A DNA stretch of 45,247 nucleotides from a virus (IMGVR_UViG_3300035698_002741:1-45247), one strand, 5' to 3'; counted from the stretch's first letter, positions 7,607-16,565 are shown. Notes: generated by a model not told the origin, from the sequence alone. Numbers and translations: made by a program.

Positions 7607-8141
7607 GAATGATAAAATAAATAAAGGTTGGTTCAAAAAAGGACAACTAAAAGGAATTAAAAGACCACCGCGTTCTTTAGAATGGAGTAAAAAGATAAGT
7701 GAAAGTAAAAAGGGTAAGAGAGCCTCTGATGAAACTAAAAGAAAAATGAGTATTCAAAGAATGGGAAATATATATAGACTTGGTAAAAAAGATTCTGAAG
7801 AAACAAGATTAAAGAAAAGCTTAGCAAGACAAGGAAAAAACAACCCAAATTGGAAAGGCGGAATTACTCCAGTAGGTGTTAAAATAAGACAGTCTTTAGA
7901 GTATAAAACATGGCATAATTTAGTATTTGAAAGAGATGATTTTACATGTAGAAAATGTTTAGAAAGAGGTGGAGAGATAAATGCTCACCACATACTAAAC
8001 TTTTCAGATAATGAAGAACTTAGATTTGATATAAATAATGGTATAACTTTTTGTAAAGAATGTCATAGAGAATTTCATGAGATATATGGGTTTATGAATA
8101 ATACCAGAGAACAAATAGAAGAATATTTAATAAATGAATAA
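7599..8141 (+). CDS. Free-standing HNH homing endonuclease with NUMOD3 repeats
   Basis: The N-terminal half has DNA-recognition motifs of the NUMOD3 type (WSKKISESKKGKRASDETKR and RLGKKDSEETRLKKSLA, then NNPNWKGG). The C-terminal half is an HNH nuclease: FTCRKC, INAHHILNF with the HH pair, NNGITFCKECHREFH. These modular enzymes cut intron-less or intron-containing sites and spread themselves by repair. The ATG at 7599 overlaps the tail gene's stop by 8 bases, and its own stop overlaps the next ATG by one base. It therefore sits as an exact insertion between two virion genes without breaking either. The lysine-rich, low-complexity codon use differs from its neighbours, consistent with recent arrival. 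Confidence 0.88.
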   Translation: MNKNDKINKGWFKKGQLKGIKRPPRSLEWSKKISESKKGKRASDETKRKMSIQRMGNIYRLGKKDSEETRLKKSLARQGKNNPNWKGGITPVGVKIRQSLEYKTWHNLVFERDDFTCRKCLERGGEINAHHILNFSDNEELRFDINNGITFCKECHREFHEIYGFMNNTREQIEEYLINE

Positions 8142-8920
8142 TGACAGAAGATATAAAACAATTTAAACAAGAAATGCTACCTGAAGCTACACCAGATGAA
8201 CTTCCAATCAAGAAATCTAGTGATGGTGCTGTCTTAACTGTAGGAGCTTTTAAATCTCCTAATTTTTCAGCAGGTAGGGATGGGTGGAGTATTAAATCAG
8301 AAGGAGATGCTGAATTTGATGATATTAAAGCTAGGGGTAATATGGAAAGAAATGATTTTCATTGGACTACATTTTTTGAATCATTAGATGGTTATAATGT
8401 TGCTGGTGGTGGAGTTACACTAGATGGTACAGGGATTACAATGGTAACTGCTGGAACAGGTATTGATGCTTCATATATTATAAAATCACCAACTTATAAT
8501 TTTAATTCACTTAGTTGGAATAAGGATAGAAAGATAAGAACACGCATTAAGTTTGATGATAATACAGACCAAACAATAGACCTTGTATCTGGTGTAGCTG
8601 GTGCAGATAGTCATATTGGATTTAAAGTTATAGATGCTACATTATATGGAACTGTAGGAACTTCAGTTGGTGGCGGTTCAGAAACAACACTTAGTTTAGG
8701 TGCAATATCAACAGTAGTTAGTATGGCACTAGAAATTAACTATAAAGCAGGTAGTGGTGTAACATTTGTAGTTGATGGTGTGGATTTAGGAACAATAACT
8801 GAAGATTTACCAACTGGTGATACTTACGCAAATAGAATGATGTATTTTGAGATAACAGAATCAGCAGCAGCAGTTAAGACAATGTATTTTTCATTCTATG
8901 ATTTCTGGCAAGGAGTATAA
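8141..8920 (+). CDS. Tail appendage protein, lectin-like beta sandwich
   Basis: Residues 35-67 contain a pattern common at the start of phage tail-tip and fibre proteins: FKSPNFSAGRDGWSIKSEGD, then AEFDDIKARG. The rest is a Gly/Thr-rich beta sandwich. It has the spacing of a concanavalin or LamG-like fold (KIRTRIKFDD, SHIGFKVIDATLYGTV, SMALEINYKAGSGVTFVVDG, MMYFEITESAAAVKTMYFSF). Such domains bind sugars or cap fibres. It most likely attaches to the short tail and contacts the host surface. The start shares one base with the homing-endonuclease stop. No catalytic residues are seen. Confidence 0.65.
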   Translation: MTEDIKQFKQEMLPEATPDELPIKKSSDGAVLTVGAFKSPNFSAGRDGWSIKSEGDAEFDDIKARGNMERNDFHWTTFFESLDGYNVAGGGVTLDGTGITMVTAGTGIDASYIIKSPTYNFNSLSWNKDRKIRTRIKFDDNTDQTIDLVSGVAGADSHIGFKVIDATLYGTVGTSVGGGSETTLSLGAISTVVSMALEINYKAGSGVTFVVDGVDLGTITEDLPTGDTYANRMMYFEITESAAAVKTMYFSFYDFWQGV

Positions 8921-8922
8921 AT

Positions 8923-8942
8923 AATATTAATATAAATATATG
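8923..8942 (+). promoter_or_regulatory. AT-rich translation leader, copy 1
   Basis: A 20-base sequence, AATATTAATATAAATATATG, ends in the start codon region of the gene at 8940. The same 20 bases occur at 9667-9686 before the next gene. There is no Shine-Dalgarno box. The exact repetition suggests a functional leader: an unpaired AU-rich ribosome landing site. Confidence 0.5.
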
Positions 8943-9659
8943 AGTTTAATAACAAAAGAAAATGTTTTTACAGAGGTTCTAGTTAGAAATAATAGAACCA
9001 CAACAGATGGCTTCATAACACAAGCTATGCTTTCAGATTGGTACATAGATGCTAATCTATGGGCTGGTTCAGTTTATAAATGGCCATTTACAGAAGGTAG
9101 GGTTTCAACTACCTTTGCTTCAGGTGGTGGAACAGATAGTGATGAATATAATTTTGAAGGCTATAAAGCTGATTCATTCAGGATAGTAACAGTTGGTGGT
9201 GAAAGACTAACTAAACTTAAATTTGCAGATTATCTTATAATGAAAGAAGAAAGTCCAGATTCTACAGATAAAGTATTCTCTGACTTTAATAGAACTATGT
9301 TTATTAATCAGAACGCAGGATTATCTGGTAATACAGTATGCTATGGACAAGTACAAGAAGCTATAGATGCAACAGATGAAGACCATGAATCAGTATTCAC
9401 TAACTGGGATAGAGAAGGTAATGAAGCTATAGTAAGTAAGATGTCTAGTTATTTAAAGCGTAGAGAACATCAACTAGATGAAGCGCAAGCCTTTGATTTA
9501 GAGGCACAAACTTCTTTAGATAAGATATGGAAGAAGATACAAGATGAACAATACGCTTATCAAACTTCACCAGATAGAGAAGGTATATTTAGTTATTTTC
9601 CAGTAGTTGATGAAAGTAACTCTGGTGCTGGTAGAAGATATAATGAAGACCAATTCTAA
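8940..9659 (+). CDS. Head-to-tail adaptor-like protein
   Basis: A 239-residue, mostly helical protein. The first 60 residues (ENVFTEVLVRNNRTTTDGFI, then TQAMLSDWYIDANLWAG) resemble small connector or adaptor proteins that bind the portal. The C-terminal half is a long helix region with MSSYLKRREHQLDEAQAFDL. Size and position between tail appendage and ejection-protein genes fit a connector component. No sequence motif proves it. Translation appears to rely on the AT-rich leader described separately. Confidence 0.45.
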   Translation: MSLITKENVFTEVLVRNNRTTTDGFITQAMLSDWYIDANLWAGSVYKWPFTEGRVSTTFASGGGTDSDEYNFEGYKADSFRIVTVGGERLTKLKFADYLIMKEESPDSTDKVFSDFNRTMFINQNAGLSGNTVCYGQVQEAIDATDEDHESVFTNWDREGNEAIVSKMSSYLKRREHQLDEAQAFDLEAQTSLDKIWKKIQDEQYAYQTSPDREGIFSYFPVVDESNSGAGRRYNEDQF

Positions 9660-9666
9660 CTTATAA

Positions 9667-9686
9667 AATATTAATATAAATATATG
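9667..9686 (+). promoter_or_regulatory. AT-rich translation leader, copy 2
   Basis: Identical over 20 bases to the leader at 8923-8942 and placed the same way across the ATG at 9684. It separates the adaptor-like gene from the first ejection-type gene. Confidence 0.5.
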
Positions 9687-11063
9687 CCAGAGACAAGAAT
9701 AAAAAACGGAGTAAGAGAAGTTTTTGATGAACTTAATAAAAAGTTTGTTCCTTCTTCTAATCAAGAGAATCTAACAGCTGATCCTGTAAACCCAACTGGT
9801 AAAAAGTTTCCTGTTAGTGAATTGTTAAATGAAACAACTCCACTAACAGAAGAACAAAAGAAACAAGCATCATTAGATGCTGATACAGCTTTAGCTAATA
9901 AAGCTAAACCAGTTAAACCAATTACAGAAACACCAGTAGAAGAATCTCCTTTAGCACCAGAAAGAATGGATGAAAATGGTCCTATTGATTTAAATTCTTT
10001 AGAACCAAGTACAGATGGTAATGTTATAGCTGCTAGAGAAAGAATAAGACAAGACCAAGCTGCTGGGTTAGTAACTCCACAAGAAGTATTAGATTTTGCA
10101 GAATTAGAAGAACCAGAAGAAACAGAAGAAACAACTGTAAAAGGAGAAGATGCTTTAGAAGAAGAAGTAGAATTAACTCCAGAACAAGAATTAAATATAG
10201 CTGCTCAAAGAGAAATAAATGGTATTGCTAGTCAAACTGATATTGATAATCTTGACTATGCAGAACAACACTTAGGTTATGAAAGGCCAGGTGAGGGTGA
10301 AATGGGGGTAGATCCAGCAACTAGAACAGCAGTAGATAATGTAGAGGGAGCTATTGGCTCAGTACCAGATTCATCACAAAGTCCAACTAAGACTTATGCA
10401 GATACATATCAACAAATATATACAGATTTAGGTTTAACTGATGTAAAGACACAAATATCTGAAAGTACTAATGCAATTAGTGATATGGAAGATAAGAAGG
10501 ATGAAGAGATAAGAGATATTAATGATAATCCCTGGCTAACAGAAGGTGTGCGTTTAAGAAGTATAAAGAAGGTAGAAGAGAAGTATCAAGATAAATTAGG
10601 TAATCTATATAGTAAACTTAATTTAGAGCAAAGTATGTTTAATAGTGGAGTAGAACAAGCACAGTTCATAGCTAGTCAAGCATTAAGTCTTAACCAATGG
10701 CAACAGGAATTTGACTTTAAGACTAAAGAATCATTAGCCAAACAAGCACAAGATGCAGCTGACGCTCTATTTAGTTCAACACAGTTTAGGTCAGTTGGTG
10801 GTGGAATATATGATTTAAAGAATAAAAAGTGGATTGTAAACCCAACGCCAAAGGGTGGCGGTGGAGGTGGAGAAAATGATGATGATGATTTCACACCAGA
10901 AGAAACAGCTTTTGAGAAAGATTTAAATGCTGAGGTAAAGAAGTTACAAAGAGGTGGTTCTTGGGCTGATTCATGGAACTTCTTACATAACAGATACCCA
11001 GAAGCTACAAATGAACAATTAGATTTAATGTTAGATAAAGCTAAATATTTTAGCCAAGCATAA
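9684..11063 (+). CDS. Internal virion (ejection-type) protein A
   Basis: A 459-residue acidic protein. Residues 1-230 are disordered and rich in Glu, Pro and Thr. Residues 250-360 are a long coiled coil (ISESTNAISDMEDKKDEEIR, then RLRSIKKVEEKYQDKL, then FDFKTKESLAKQAQDAADAL). A six-glycine linker then an acidic DDDD patch lead to a small C-terminal domain. It overlaps the next gene by one base. With the two following long proteins it forms a trio like the ejection proteins of short-tailed phages (T7 gp14-16, P22 gp7/16/20). These are carried in the head and enter the host with the DNA. The role is inferred from order and composition. Confidence 0.55.
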   Translation: MPETRIKNGVREVFDELNKKFVPSSNQENLTADPVNPTGKKFPVSELLNETTPLTEEQKKQASLDADTALANKAKPVKPITETPVEESPLAPERMDENGPIDLNSLEPSTDGNVIAARERIRQDQAAGLVTPQEVLDFAELEEPEETEETTVKGEDALEEEVELTPEQELNIAAQREINGIASQTDIDNLDYAEQHLGYERPGEGEMGVDPATRTAVDNVEGAIGSVPDSSQSPTKTYADTYQQIYTDLGLTDVKTQISESTNAISDMEDKKDEEIRDINDNPWLTEGVRLRSIKKVEEKYQDKLGNLYSKLNLEQSMFNSGVEQAQFIASQALSLNQWQQEFDFKTKESLAKQAQDAADALFSSTQFRSVGGGIYDLKNKKWIVNPTPKGGGGGGENDDDDFTPEETAFEKDLNAEVKKLQRGGSWADSWNFLHNRYPEATNEQLDLMLDKAKYFSQA

Positions 11064-13489
11064 TGCCAATAGATTTTAATAAATTTTTACCAGATACTGA
11101 TACCTCTAGTAGTAGTGGGGGTATTGATTTTGATAAATTTATACCAGAGGAAAGGAAGACGCCAACTCCTCCATCATCAGAAGCTAAATTTCAAGAGAGT
11201 AACTTTCAAAGTTTGCTTAGTTTAGGTTTAAGTGAAGAAGATGCTAGAAAGGCAGCCAATCAACCAGTTGGAATATCTCCTATTAAAACAAGAAACATAG
11301 AGGGTGGTGGTCAATTTAAGTCTGATTTCTTTGAGGGTTTTCAAACGGAGAGAAGTGGTTTCTCAACAGAAGAATTAGATTTGTTTGCTCAAAGAGATGA
11401 GGTTAAAAGAAGGGATATACTTGGTACTACAATATCAGAGCTTGACCATATAATCCCACTAGGACTAGGTGGAACTAATGATGCTTCTAATTTAAAGACT
11501 GAGAAAGCTAAGAGAAGTGTATTAGATTTTATAAGGCGTACACCTACACAATATTTACCACAGGATAAAAGACAAGCAGGTAATCTGGTTGCTGAATTAG
11601 CTATTATAAAACTGTTTCAAGATGGAGATATTACACAGTTAGAAGGTGTTAAAATGATAAAAGAACTTAAACAAGACCCCGATATTTTAGATAAGTTAGA
11701 AGATATAGCCAAGAAGGTTGATAATGTATATAACATGTACACTGGTATTGTTGGTAAAGGAGTCAATCTATTAGGGCAAGGAGTTGGTTATATAGTTGGT
11801 GGTTCAGCAGAATGGTTGAGATCTAGTGATAAAGAAAAAGCTAGAAAGCAAGCTGAACTAACTTCTAAACTAACAGGAGAGTTCGGTCAAGAAGTAGGTA
11901 AGAACGCAGCAGAACTAGCACCAGTTGCTTTTGTAGCTCCACTTGCTATAGACGCAGCTATTATTTATGCAATAGGACAAGATGTTAGAAAAGCAGCAGC
12001 AGACGCAGGTGTTGAATATGAAACATCACAAAGTGGACTAAGAGCAACTGAAGCTGGTATTAGAGGACTTGCAGCTAAAGGATTAGAGAAGTTTGGTGTA
12101 TCACCAGAAGTATCTCAAGACTTAGTACAAAAGAATCCACTTATAGCTTCGGGTGGTTTATTTATAGAAACATTACTTACAGCCTGGGCATCAAGAGGTA
12201 TGACAACTAGGATGCGTAACCAGTTAGTAAATAAAGGACTTTTAAAGGGTGAACAAGTTGTAATGACAACTCAGCAACTAAAGGATGTTTTAAAGAGTCA
12301 AGGTAAGGATATACCTGCTGATTTACCACAAGGTACTTGGAGATTAACACAAGTATCCCCGTCAGCTAAGGGTAAGTTAGTTGTTCCACTTAAACAGATA
12401 GGTGTTAAATATAAATTTGCAGAGTTTAGACCAGACCCATTATTAGGTACTGCTGAAGTTCAATTAACAAAAACTAATGCTTTGCTTGCAGGAGATACAG
12501 CTATTCAAACTGCTAAACCTATTAACTTTGGTAAGTTTACTCCTACACCTACAATAGTTCCTACAGCAGTAGTAGCACCATTTGTTAAACCACCAGTAAC
12601 TCCAATAAAGACTTCAACAGTCAAACCAGTTGAACCAGTTAAGCCAGTTGAAATACCAAGGGCTATTGAACCATCAGTAGTACAAAGAGTTAATACAGAA
12701 ACTGGTGAGAAGACATTTCAAGTTATACCAGAGGGTCAACTTGAAACATTTAAGAAACTTATAGATGATTCTGTTAAAGGAATAGCAGGTAAGAATATTG
12801 CAGGAATACAAACACACCTTACAGCTAAAACTCCTGAAGCAATGCAACAGGCTGGATTTGAATTTAAGGGTGTAGCTCAAGAACTAGAAATACAAGCACA
12901 AGAAAAGAAGGCTGCTCCTAAGGTAATTAAAGTACCAAGAAGTCAGTTACCAGTAGAACCTCAATTCGGTAAAGGGGAAGCAAAGCCTAGTAAGTTAGCT
13001 TCTAGGTTAAAGGCTAGTTATAAGAAGTTGTCAGATGCTGAGAAAGAATTACTACCAGAGTTTAGGTCTATTAGTAGAGAAAGTCAGATTAGACAGGCCT
13101 CTAAGTTTGTAGAAAAGGATATTGATAGAGCATTAAGAGTTCTTAAAGGACAAGAAGAAGCTCCTAAAGGGCTTTTACATACATCTATAGCTAGAGCATT
13201 ATTTGAACAGGCTAAGTTAAAGAAAGACTTAAATCTTGCTATAGACTTGACTACCTTTAGAGCAACTAGACAAGGACAGGAACTACAAATGCTTGTAGGT
13301 TTAAATAAGGATAACCCAGCTGTTATTCTTAATAGAATTACACAAGCTAGAGTTAAGGCTCTTACTAAGGGTGATAAGGGTAAATTGAAAGTATCCAATA
13401 CAGATAGAGCAAGTTTAAAGAAGTCAATCAAAGAAGCTCAACCAAAGAAAGATGAATGGTTAGATTTTATTAAGGAAATTGAATGTTAA
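11063..13489 (+). CDS. Internal virion protein B with embedded HNH-like domain
   Basis: An 808-residue protein with a modular build. Two copies of a short motif (PIDFNKFLPD at 2-11, GIDFDKFIPE at 20-29) open it. Residues about 104-150 carry a clear HNH-type core, SELDHIIPLGLGGTNDASNL, with the D-H pair at 128-129 and the N-D/N residues at 139-143. Next comes a hydrophobic stretch near 285-310 (APVAFVAPLAIDAAIIYAIG) that could insert in a membrane. A Pro/Val/Lys-rich linker (KPPVTPIKTSTVKPVEPVKP) follows, then a basic helical C-terminus. It fits an ejection protein that crosses the envelope with the DNA and delivers a nuclease. Zinc-binding cysteines are absent, so the domain may be degenerate or of a cysteine-free HNH type. 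Confidence 0.6.
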   Translation: MPIDFNKFLPDTDTSSSSGGIDFDKFIPEERKTPTPPSSEAKFQESNFQSLLSLGLSEEDARKAANQPVGISPIKTRNIEGGGQFKSDFFEGFQTERSGFSTEELDLFAQRDEVKRRDILGTTISELDHIIPLGLGGTNDASNLKTEKAKRSVLDFIRRTPTQYLPQDKRQAGNLVAELAIIKLFQDGDITQLEGVKMIKELKQDPDILDKLEDIAKKVDNVYNMYTGIVGKGVNLLGQGVGYIVGGSAEWLRSSDKEKARKQAELTSKLTGEFGQEVGKNAAELAPVAFVAPLAIDAAIIYAIGQDVRKAAADAGVEYETSQSGLRATEAGIRGLAAKGLEKFGVSPEVSQDLVQKNPLIASGGLFIETLLTAWASRGMTTRMRNQLVNKGLLKGEQVVMTTQQLKDVLKSQGKDIPADLPQGTWRLTQVSPSAKGKLVVPLKQIGVKYKFAEFRPDPLLGTAEVQLTKTNALLAGDTAIQTAKPINFGKFTPTPTIVPTAVVAPFVKPPVTPIKTSTVKPVEPVKPVEIPRAIEPSVVQRVNTETGEKTFQVIPEGQLETFKKLIDDSVKGIAGKNIAGIQTHLTAKTPEAMQQAGFEFKGVAQELEIQAQEKKAAPKVIKVPRSQLPVEPQFGKGEAKPSKLASRLKASYKKLSDAEKELLPEFRSISRESQIRQASKFVEKDIDRALRVLKGQEEAPKGLLHTSIARALFEQAKLKKDLNLAIDLTTFRATRQGQELQMLVGLNKDNPAVILNRITQARVKALTKGDKGKLKVSNTDRASLKKSIKEAQPKKDEWLDFIKEIEC

Positions 13490-13493
13490 TTAT

Positions 13494-15455
13494 ATGGTTA
13501 AATTTTGCTTAACAAAAGAAAAGACAGAAGAATTTAAAAAGTTAATCAAGAACGGAACTCTTGATCCTTTTAAGTTAAATGCTATGACATCAGCTCAAAG
13601 GCGTGCTGCATTTGCTAAATACTTTGGAGACTTTAATGCTAAGCACATTAATGCTTTATTTGAGTCTAAACTATTATTAAAGCATCAGAAAAAGGGAATG
13701 ATTAACTGGGTTAAACAGGTTGGTGGTATTTCAGAGCCAGCCAAGAGAGACTTCTTATCCCGTATTCAAAGAATAGAGAGTATATTAATCCCTGAAGCAG
13801 AGGCTCAGTTCTTAGAGGACTTTGCAGCTCATAGATTTGGTGGCGCTATTACACAAGCTGAAGCTAAGAAAGTATTTGAAATGGCAGAGTTAACTAGGGT
13901 TAAGAAAGCAGCCATTCCAAAAGATTCTCCAGATGGAAGTCCAGAAAAAATAGAATATGGTACAGCTTATGTTTTATTTAAAGATTATGTAGGTGAACTT
14001 AAACTAGAGAAACCAACACTTAAAGAACTATTAAGAGACCCTAAGAAGCTAGCTATAGAACTTGCTGGTTCTATTAAGGGTATGGTAGCTACACTTGATA
14101 ACTCATTCTTTGGCAGACAAGGTATTAAGATTTTTTATAATGAACCACAAATGTGGGCTAATGGATTGATTAGGTCTTTTAGTGATATTGGAAAGGAATT
14201 GCGTGGAATAGATGCAAAGACACCTATTGAAGCAGATGTATATTCAAGAACAAGGGCTTTAGATGGAACTTATAATAGAATGGGCCTTGATGTAGGACTT
14301 GATTTTGAAGAGGCATTTCCTTCTGCACTACCAGAGTTAATACCTGCATTTGGCAGATTGTTTAAAGCATCAGAAACAGCCTTTAGTGGTGGTGCTATGA
14401 GATTAAGAGCTGATTATGGAGATAAGATGATTAACCTTGCAGAAGAACAAGGTGTAAATATATTAGATAAATTAGAGGCAGAATCTATTGGTAACTTGGC
14501 AAATGTTATGACTGGGCGTGGTTCTATAGGAAAATTAGGAGCTATAGGTAAAGAACTTAATGTAATTTTGTTTTCTGTTAGGTTTCTAGCATCTAATTTT
14601 AGTACATTATTTAAAGGTATATGGGGTGCTGGTAAAGTAGTAGTTGGTAAGGTAAACCCAAGAGTTGATCCAAAGTTTGCAGAAAAACAAGCAGCTAAAG
14701 CACTACTTAAAATGGTAGCTGGCATGACAGCAATCTTAGTGGCTTATGAACAAATTACTGGTAGAGAGATAGAAAAAGACCCAAGAGCTACTAACTTTGC
14801 AAGGATTCCTTTTGGTAATAGATATTTTGATATTTCAGGTGGTGTTACATCTGTAATCTCTTTAGCTGTAAGACTTATGCCAACACTACATAATGGTGAA
14901 TGGGGTTGGTGGTATAAATCACCTAACGGAGATTTTAAGAACCTATTTAAACCTGGATTTGGCCAAAGGTCAGTTCTTGATGTATTTGAAGATTACTGGG
15001 AAGGTAAGTTATCTCCTGTAGCAGGAGCTTTAAGAGATATTTGGAGTGGTCAGCACTTTGATGGTTCAAGACCATCCCCTAAATCTATAGCTAAGAGACT
15101 TATAACTCCTATTTCAGTTCAAGAATTAACAGATATGTTAAAAGACCCCAATTCTGAATATATACTTATATCTATGTTGTTAGAAGGACTTGGATTTAGT
15201 ATGTCCACACCATTTAGTACAAACTGGGCAAATAGTGATTCTAAAGAGTTTAAAGCCTTTAGAGAACAAGTGGGATTAGAAAAGTTTACTGAAGCTAATA
15301 TTGAATACAATATGATTGTATCTGATAAAACCAATGCTGTTACAAACACTCAAGCATATAAAGATAAATCAGATGAGAATAAGCGTAAAGCAATTAACAC
15401 CATAAGAAAGGATACTAAGAAGTTTATATTTGATAAGTTTAACTTCACACCCTAG
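13494..15455 (+). CDS. Internal virion protein C (large, membrane-active type)
   Basis: The ATG at 13494 lies five bases after the previous stop and is preferred to an in-frame TTG at 13479. The 653-residue protein is helical. Notable segments are PEAEAQFLEDFAAHRFGGAI, a distinctive GIKIFYNEPQMWANGLIRSF, a hydrophobic helix near residues 410-430 (LLKMVAGMTAILVAYEQ), and a Trp/Gly-rich WGWWYKSPNGDF. Similar helical blocks occur in the polyvalent tail-end proteins that some phages inject. It completes the trio of internal proteins and precedes the lysis genes. The exact activity (pore, transglycosylase or chaperone) cannot be seen. Confidence 0.55.
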   Translation: MVKFCLTKEKTEEFKKLIKNGTLDPFKLNAMTSAQRRAAFAKYFGDFNAKHINALFESKLLLKHQKKGMINWVKQVGGISEPAKRDFLSRIQRIESILIPEAEAQFLEDFAAHRFGGAITQAEAKKVFEMAELTRVKKAAIPKDSPDGSPEKIEYGTAYVLFKDYVGELKLEKPTLKELLRDPKKLAIELAGSIKGMVATLDNSFFGRQGIKIFYNEPQMWANGLIRSFSDIGKELRGIDAKTPIEADVYSRTRALDGTYNRMGLDVGLDFEEAFPSALPELIPAFGRLFKASETAFSGGAMRLRADYGDKMINLAEEQGVNILDKLEAESIGNLANVMTGRGSIGKLGAIGKELNVILFSVRFLASNFSTLFKGIWGAGKVVVGKVNPRVDPKFAEKQAAKALLKMVAGMTAILVAYEQITGREIEKDPRATNFARIPFGNRYFDISGGVTSVISLAVRLMPTLHNGEWGWWYKSPNGDFKNLFKPGFGQRSVLDVFEDYWEGKLSPVAGALRDIWSGQHFDGSRPSPKSIAKRLITPISVQELTDMLKDPNSEYILISMLLEGLGFSMSTPFSTNWANSDSKEFKAFREQVGLEKFTEANIEYNMIVSDKTNAVTNTQAYKDKSDENKRKAINTIRKDTKKFIFDKFNFTP

Positions 15456-15574
15456 TGCAGTTACCCTTTGAACCTGATCCAGATCCTGATGAAGAGTTGC
15501 TAAACTTCTTCCGCATAATACTGATATTCATAGTAGCACCTTTATTATTAGCAATAATTTATGTCAATACTTAA
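15455..15574 (+). CDS. Small membrane protein before the M23 peptidase (39 aa)
   Basis: A GTG start shares one base with the upstream stop, and the end overlaps the peptidase gene by 14 bases. The product has an acidic, proline-rich N-terminus (QLPFEPDPDPDEE) and one hydrophobic helix (IILIFIVAPLLLAIIYV). This is the shape of a pinholin, spanin part or other lysis helper. Strong coupling on both sides supports it as a real gene; its role is inferred. Confidence 0.55.
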   Translation: MQLPFEPDPDPDEELLNFFRIILIFIVAPLLLAIIYVNT

Positions 15575-16346
15575 AGAAAACATACCAATAAAGTTTGAAA
15601 ACCCTATTCATTATAAGATAGGTGATGATTTGAACCCGTATTACAACTGTAATACAGGCTGGGTTAAGATAGGTGTTAGGTATGGTAAGAATAATTGCAA
15701 ATCTTACACACCTGTAAACCAATGGTTTGGTTCAAACTTAGTTCCTTTTTATAAAGAGCTGGGTTGGAAAGGACATAATGGTATAGACCTTCAGGCTAAG
15801 ATTGGAACTAGAGTATTTTCAATGTGTGATGGTATAGTAGATGAGATTTCAGAGTCTTGGGGAGCTATATGGATACTAACTGACACATATACCATAGATG
15901 GCTCAAAAGTGCGTTTTAAGATAGGTTATGGGCATTTATCGGACATAGACGCAGAAATAGGACAAGTAGTTAAGACAGGGGATTTTATTGGTTTAAGTGG
16001 TAATGAGGGAAAGTACACTACAGGACCACATTTACATGTTCAAGTCAATCCTTTTTACCTAAATTCAAGAGGTAGATGGTATAGTGATATTGGAAATGGA
16101 TATGCAGGAGCAATTAATTTTACAATGGAAAATACAAGTATTAAATATAAAATACCAATGAAACATTTAAGAAGAGGAAAGATAGTAGATGCCTTTATAA
16201 AGAAGAATGTTCCCCTAATAGTAAATCAAGAACACTTTGATAAGATATTAGGAGGAGATAAAGGATTAATTAAGAGAGTTAATAAAGATCACTTTGGTTT
16301 TATAATGAACAAAGGTGACAAAGGCAAATTTTATCAACTAATTTAA
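15561..16346 (+). CDS. M23 family peptidoglycan endopeptidase
   Basis: A zinc metallopeptidase of the LytM/M23 family that cuts peptide cross-bridges in peptidoglycan. The zinc ligands are visible: GHNGIDL with H72 and D76, GYGHLSD with the catalytic-side H125, and GPHLHV with H157 and H159. The core spans about residues 65-165. The N-terminal 60 residues have no signal peptide, and the C-terminal 90 residues are basic and may bind cell wall. Either it is released at lysis through a holin, or it is a virion part that opens the wall at entry. It stands between virion genes and a holin-like gene, so both uses are possible. All ligands are intact. Confidence 0.85.
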   Translation: MSILKENIPIKFENPIHYKIGDDLNPYYNCNTGWVKIGVRYGKNNCKSYTPVNQWFGSNLVPFYKELGWKGHNGIDLQAKIGTRVFSMCDGIVDEISESWGAIWILTDTYTIDGSKVRFKIGYGHLSDIDAEIGQVVKTGDFIGLSGNEGKYTTGPHLHVQVNPFYLNSRGRWYSDIGNGYAGAINFTMENTSIKYKIPMKHLRRGKIVDAFIKKNVPLIVNQEHFDKILGGDKGLIKRVNKDHFGFIMNKGDKGKFYQLI

Positions 16347-16350
16347 CAAT

Positions 16351-16512
16351 ATGCCAATAGGAAGAACAAAAGAACAAAAAAAGATGCCCAGATGGACTCC
16401 AAATCCATTTGAAAGAAAAAGAAGGAATGAACACAAAACAATGAAACTAAAAAAAGAAAGAAAAAATATGAGTGCAGCCATTGATAAGGCTAGAGGAAAT
16501 ATATTTAAATAA
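16351..16512 (+). CDS. Small Lys/Arg-rich protein (53 aa)
   Basis: The frame begins four bases after the peptidase stop (MPIGRTKEQKKMPRWTPNPF) and is extremely basic, with KKERKNMSAAIDKARGN near the end. It could bind nucleic acid. No family is recognised. Support is from tight spacing and an AT-rich leader like those of neighbours. Confidence 0.5.
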   Translation: MPIGRTKEQKKMPRWTPNPFERKRRNEHKTMKLKKERKNMSAAIDKARGNIFK

Positions 16513-16518
16513 TTTTGA

Positions 16519-16565
16519 TTAACATAAGTTAAGTATAAATTTTAAAATTAACATAGGTTAAGTAT
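16519..16565 (+). repeat. Tandem palindromic sites (operator-like)
   Basis: TTAACATAAGTTAAGTAT at 16519-16536 is repeated with one change at 16548-16565. Each copy contains the inverted half-sites TTAAC and GTTAA four bases apart. The copies are 29 bases apart, and the second runs into the ATG of the holin-like gene. Two equal palindromes at a start codon suggest a repressor or activator binding region or a translation control site. Confidence 0.55.

Noticed and set aside
13084-13431. 115-codon minus-strand frame in the ejection protein gene
   Set aside because: It is antisense to a strongly supported gene, with no leader or family features.
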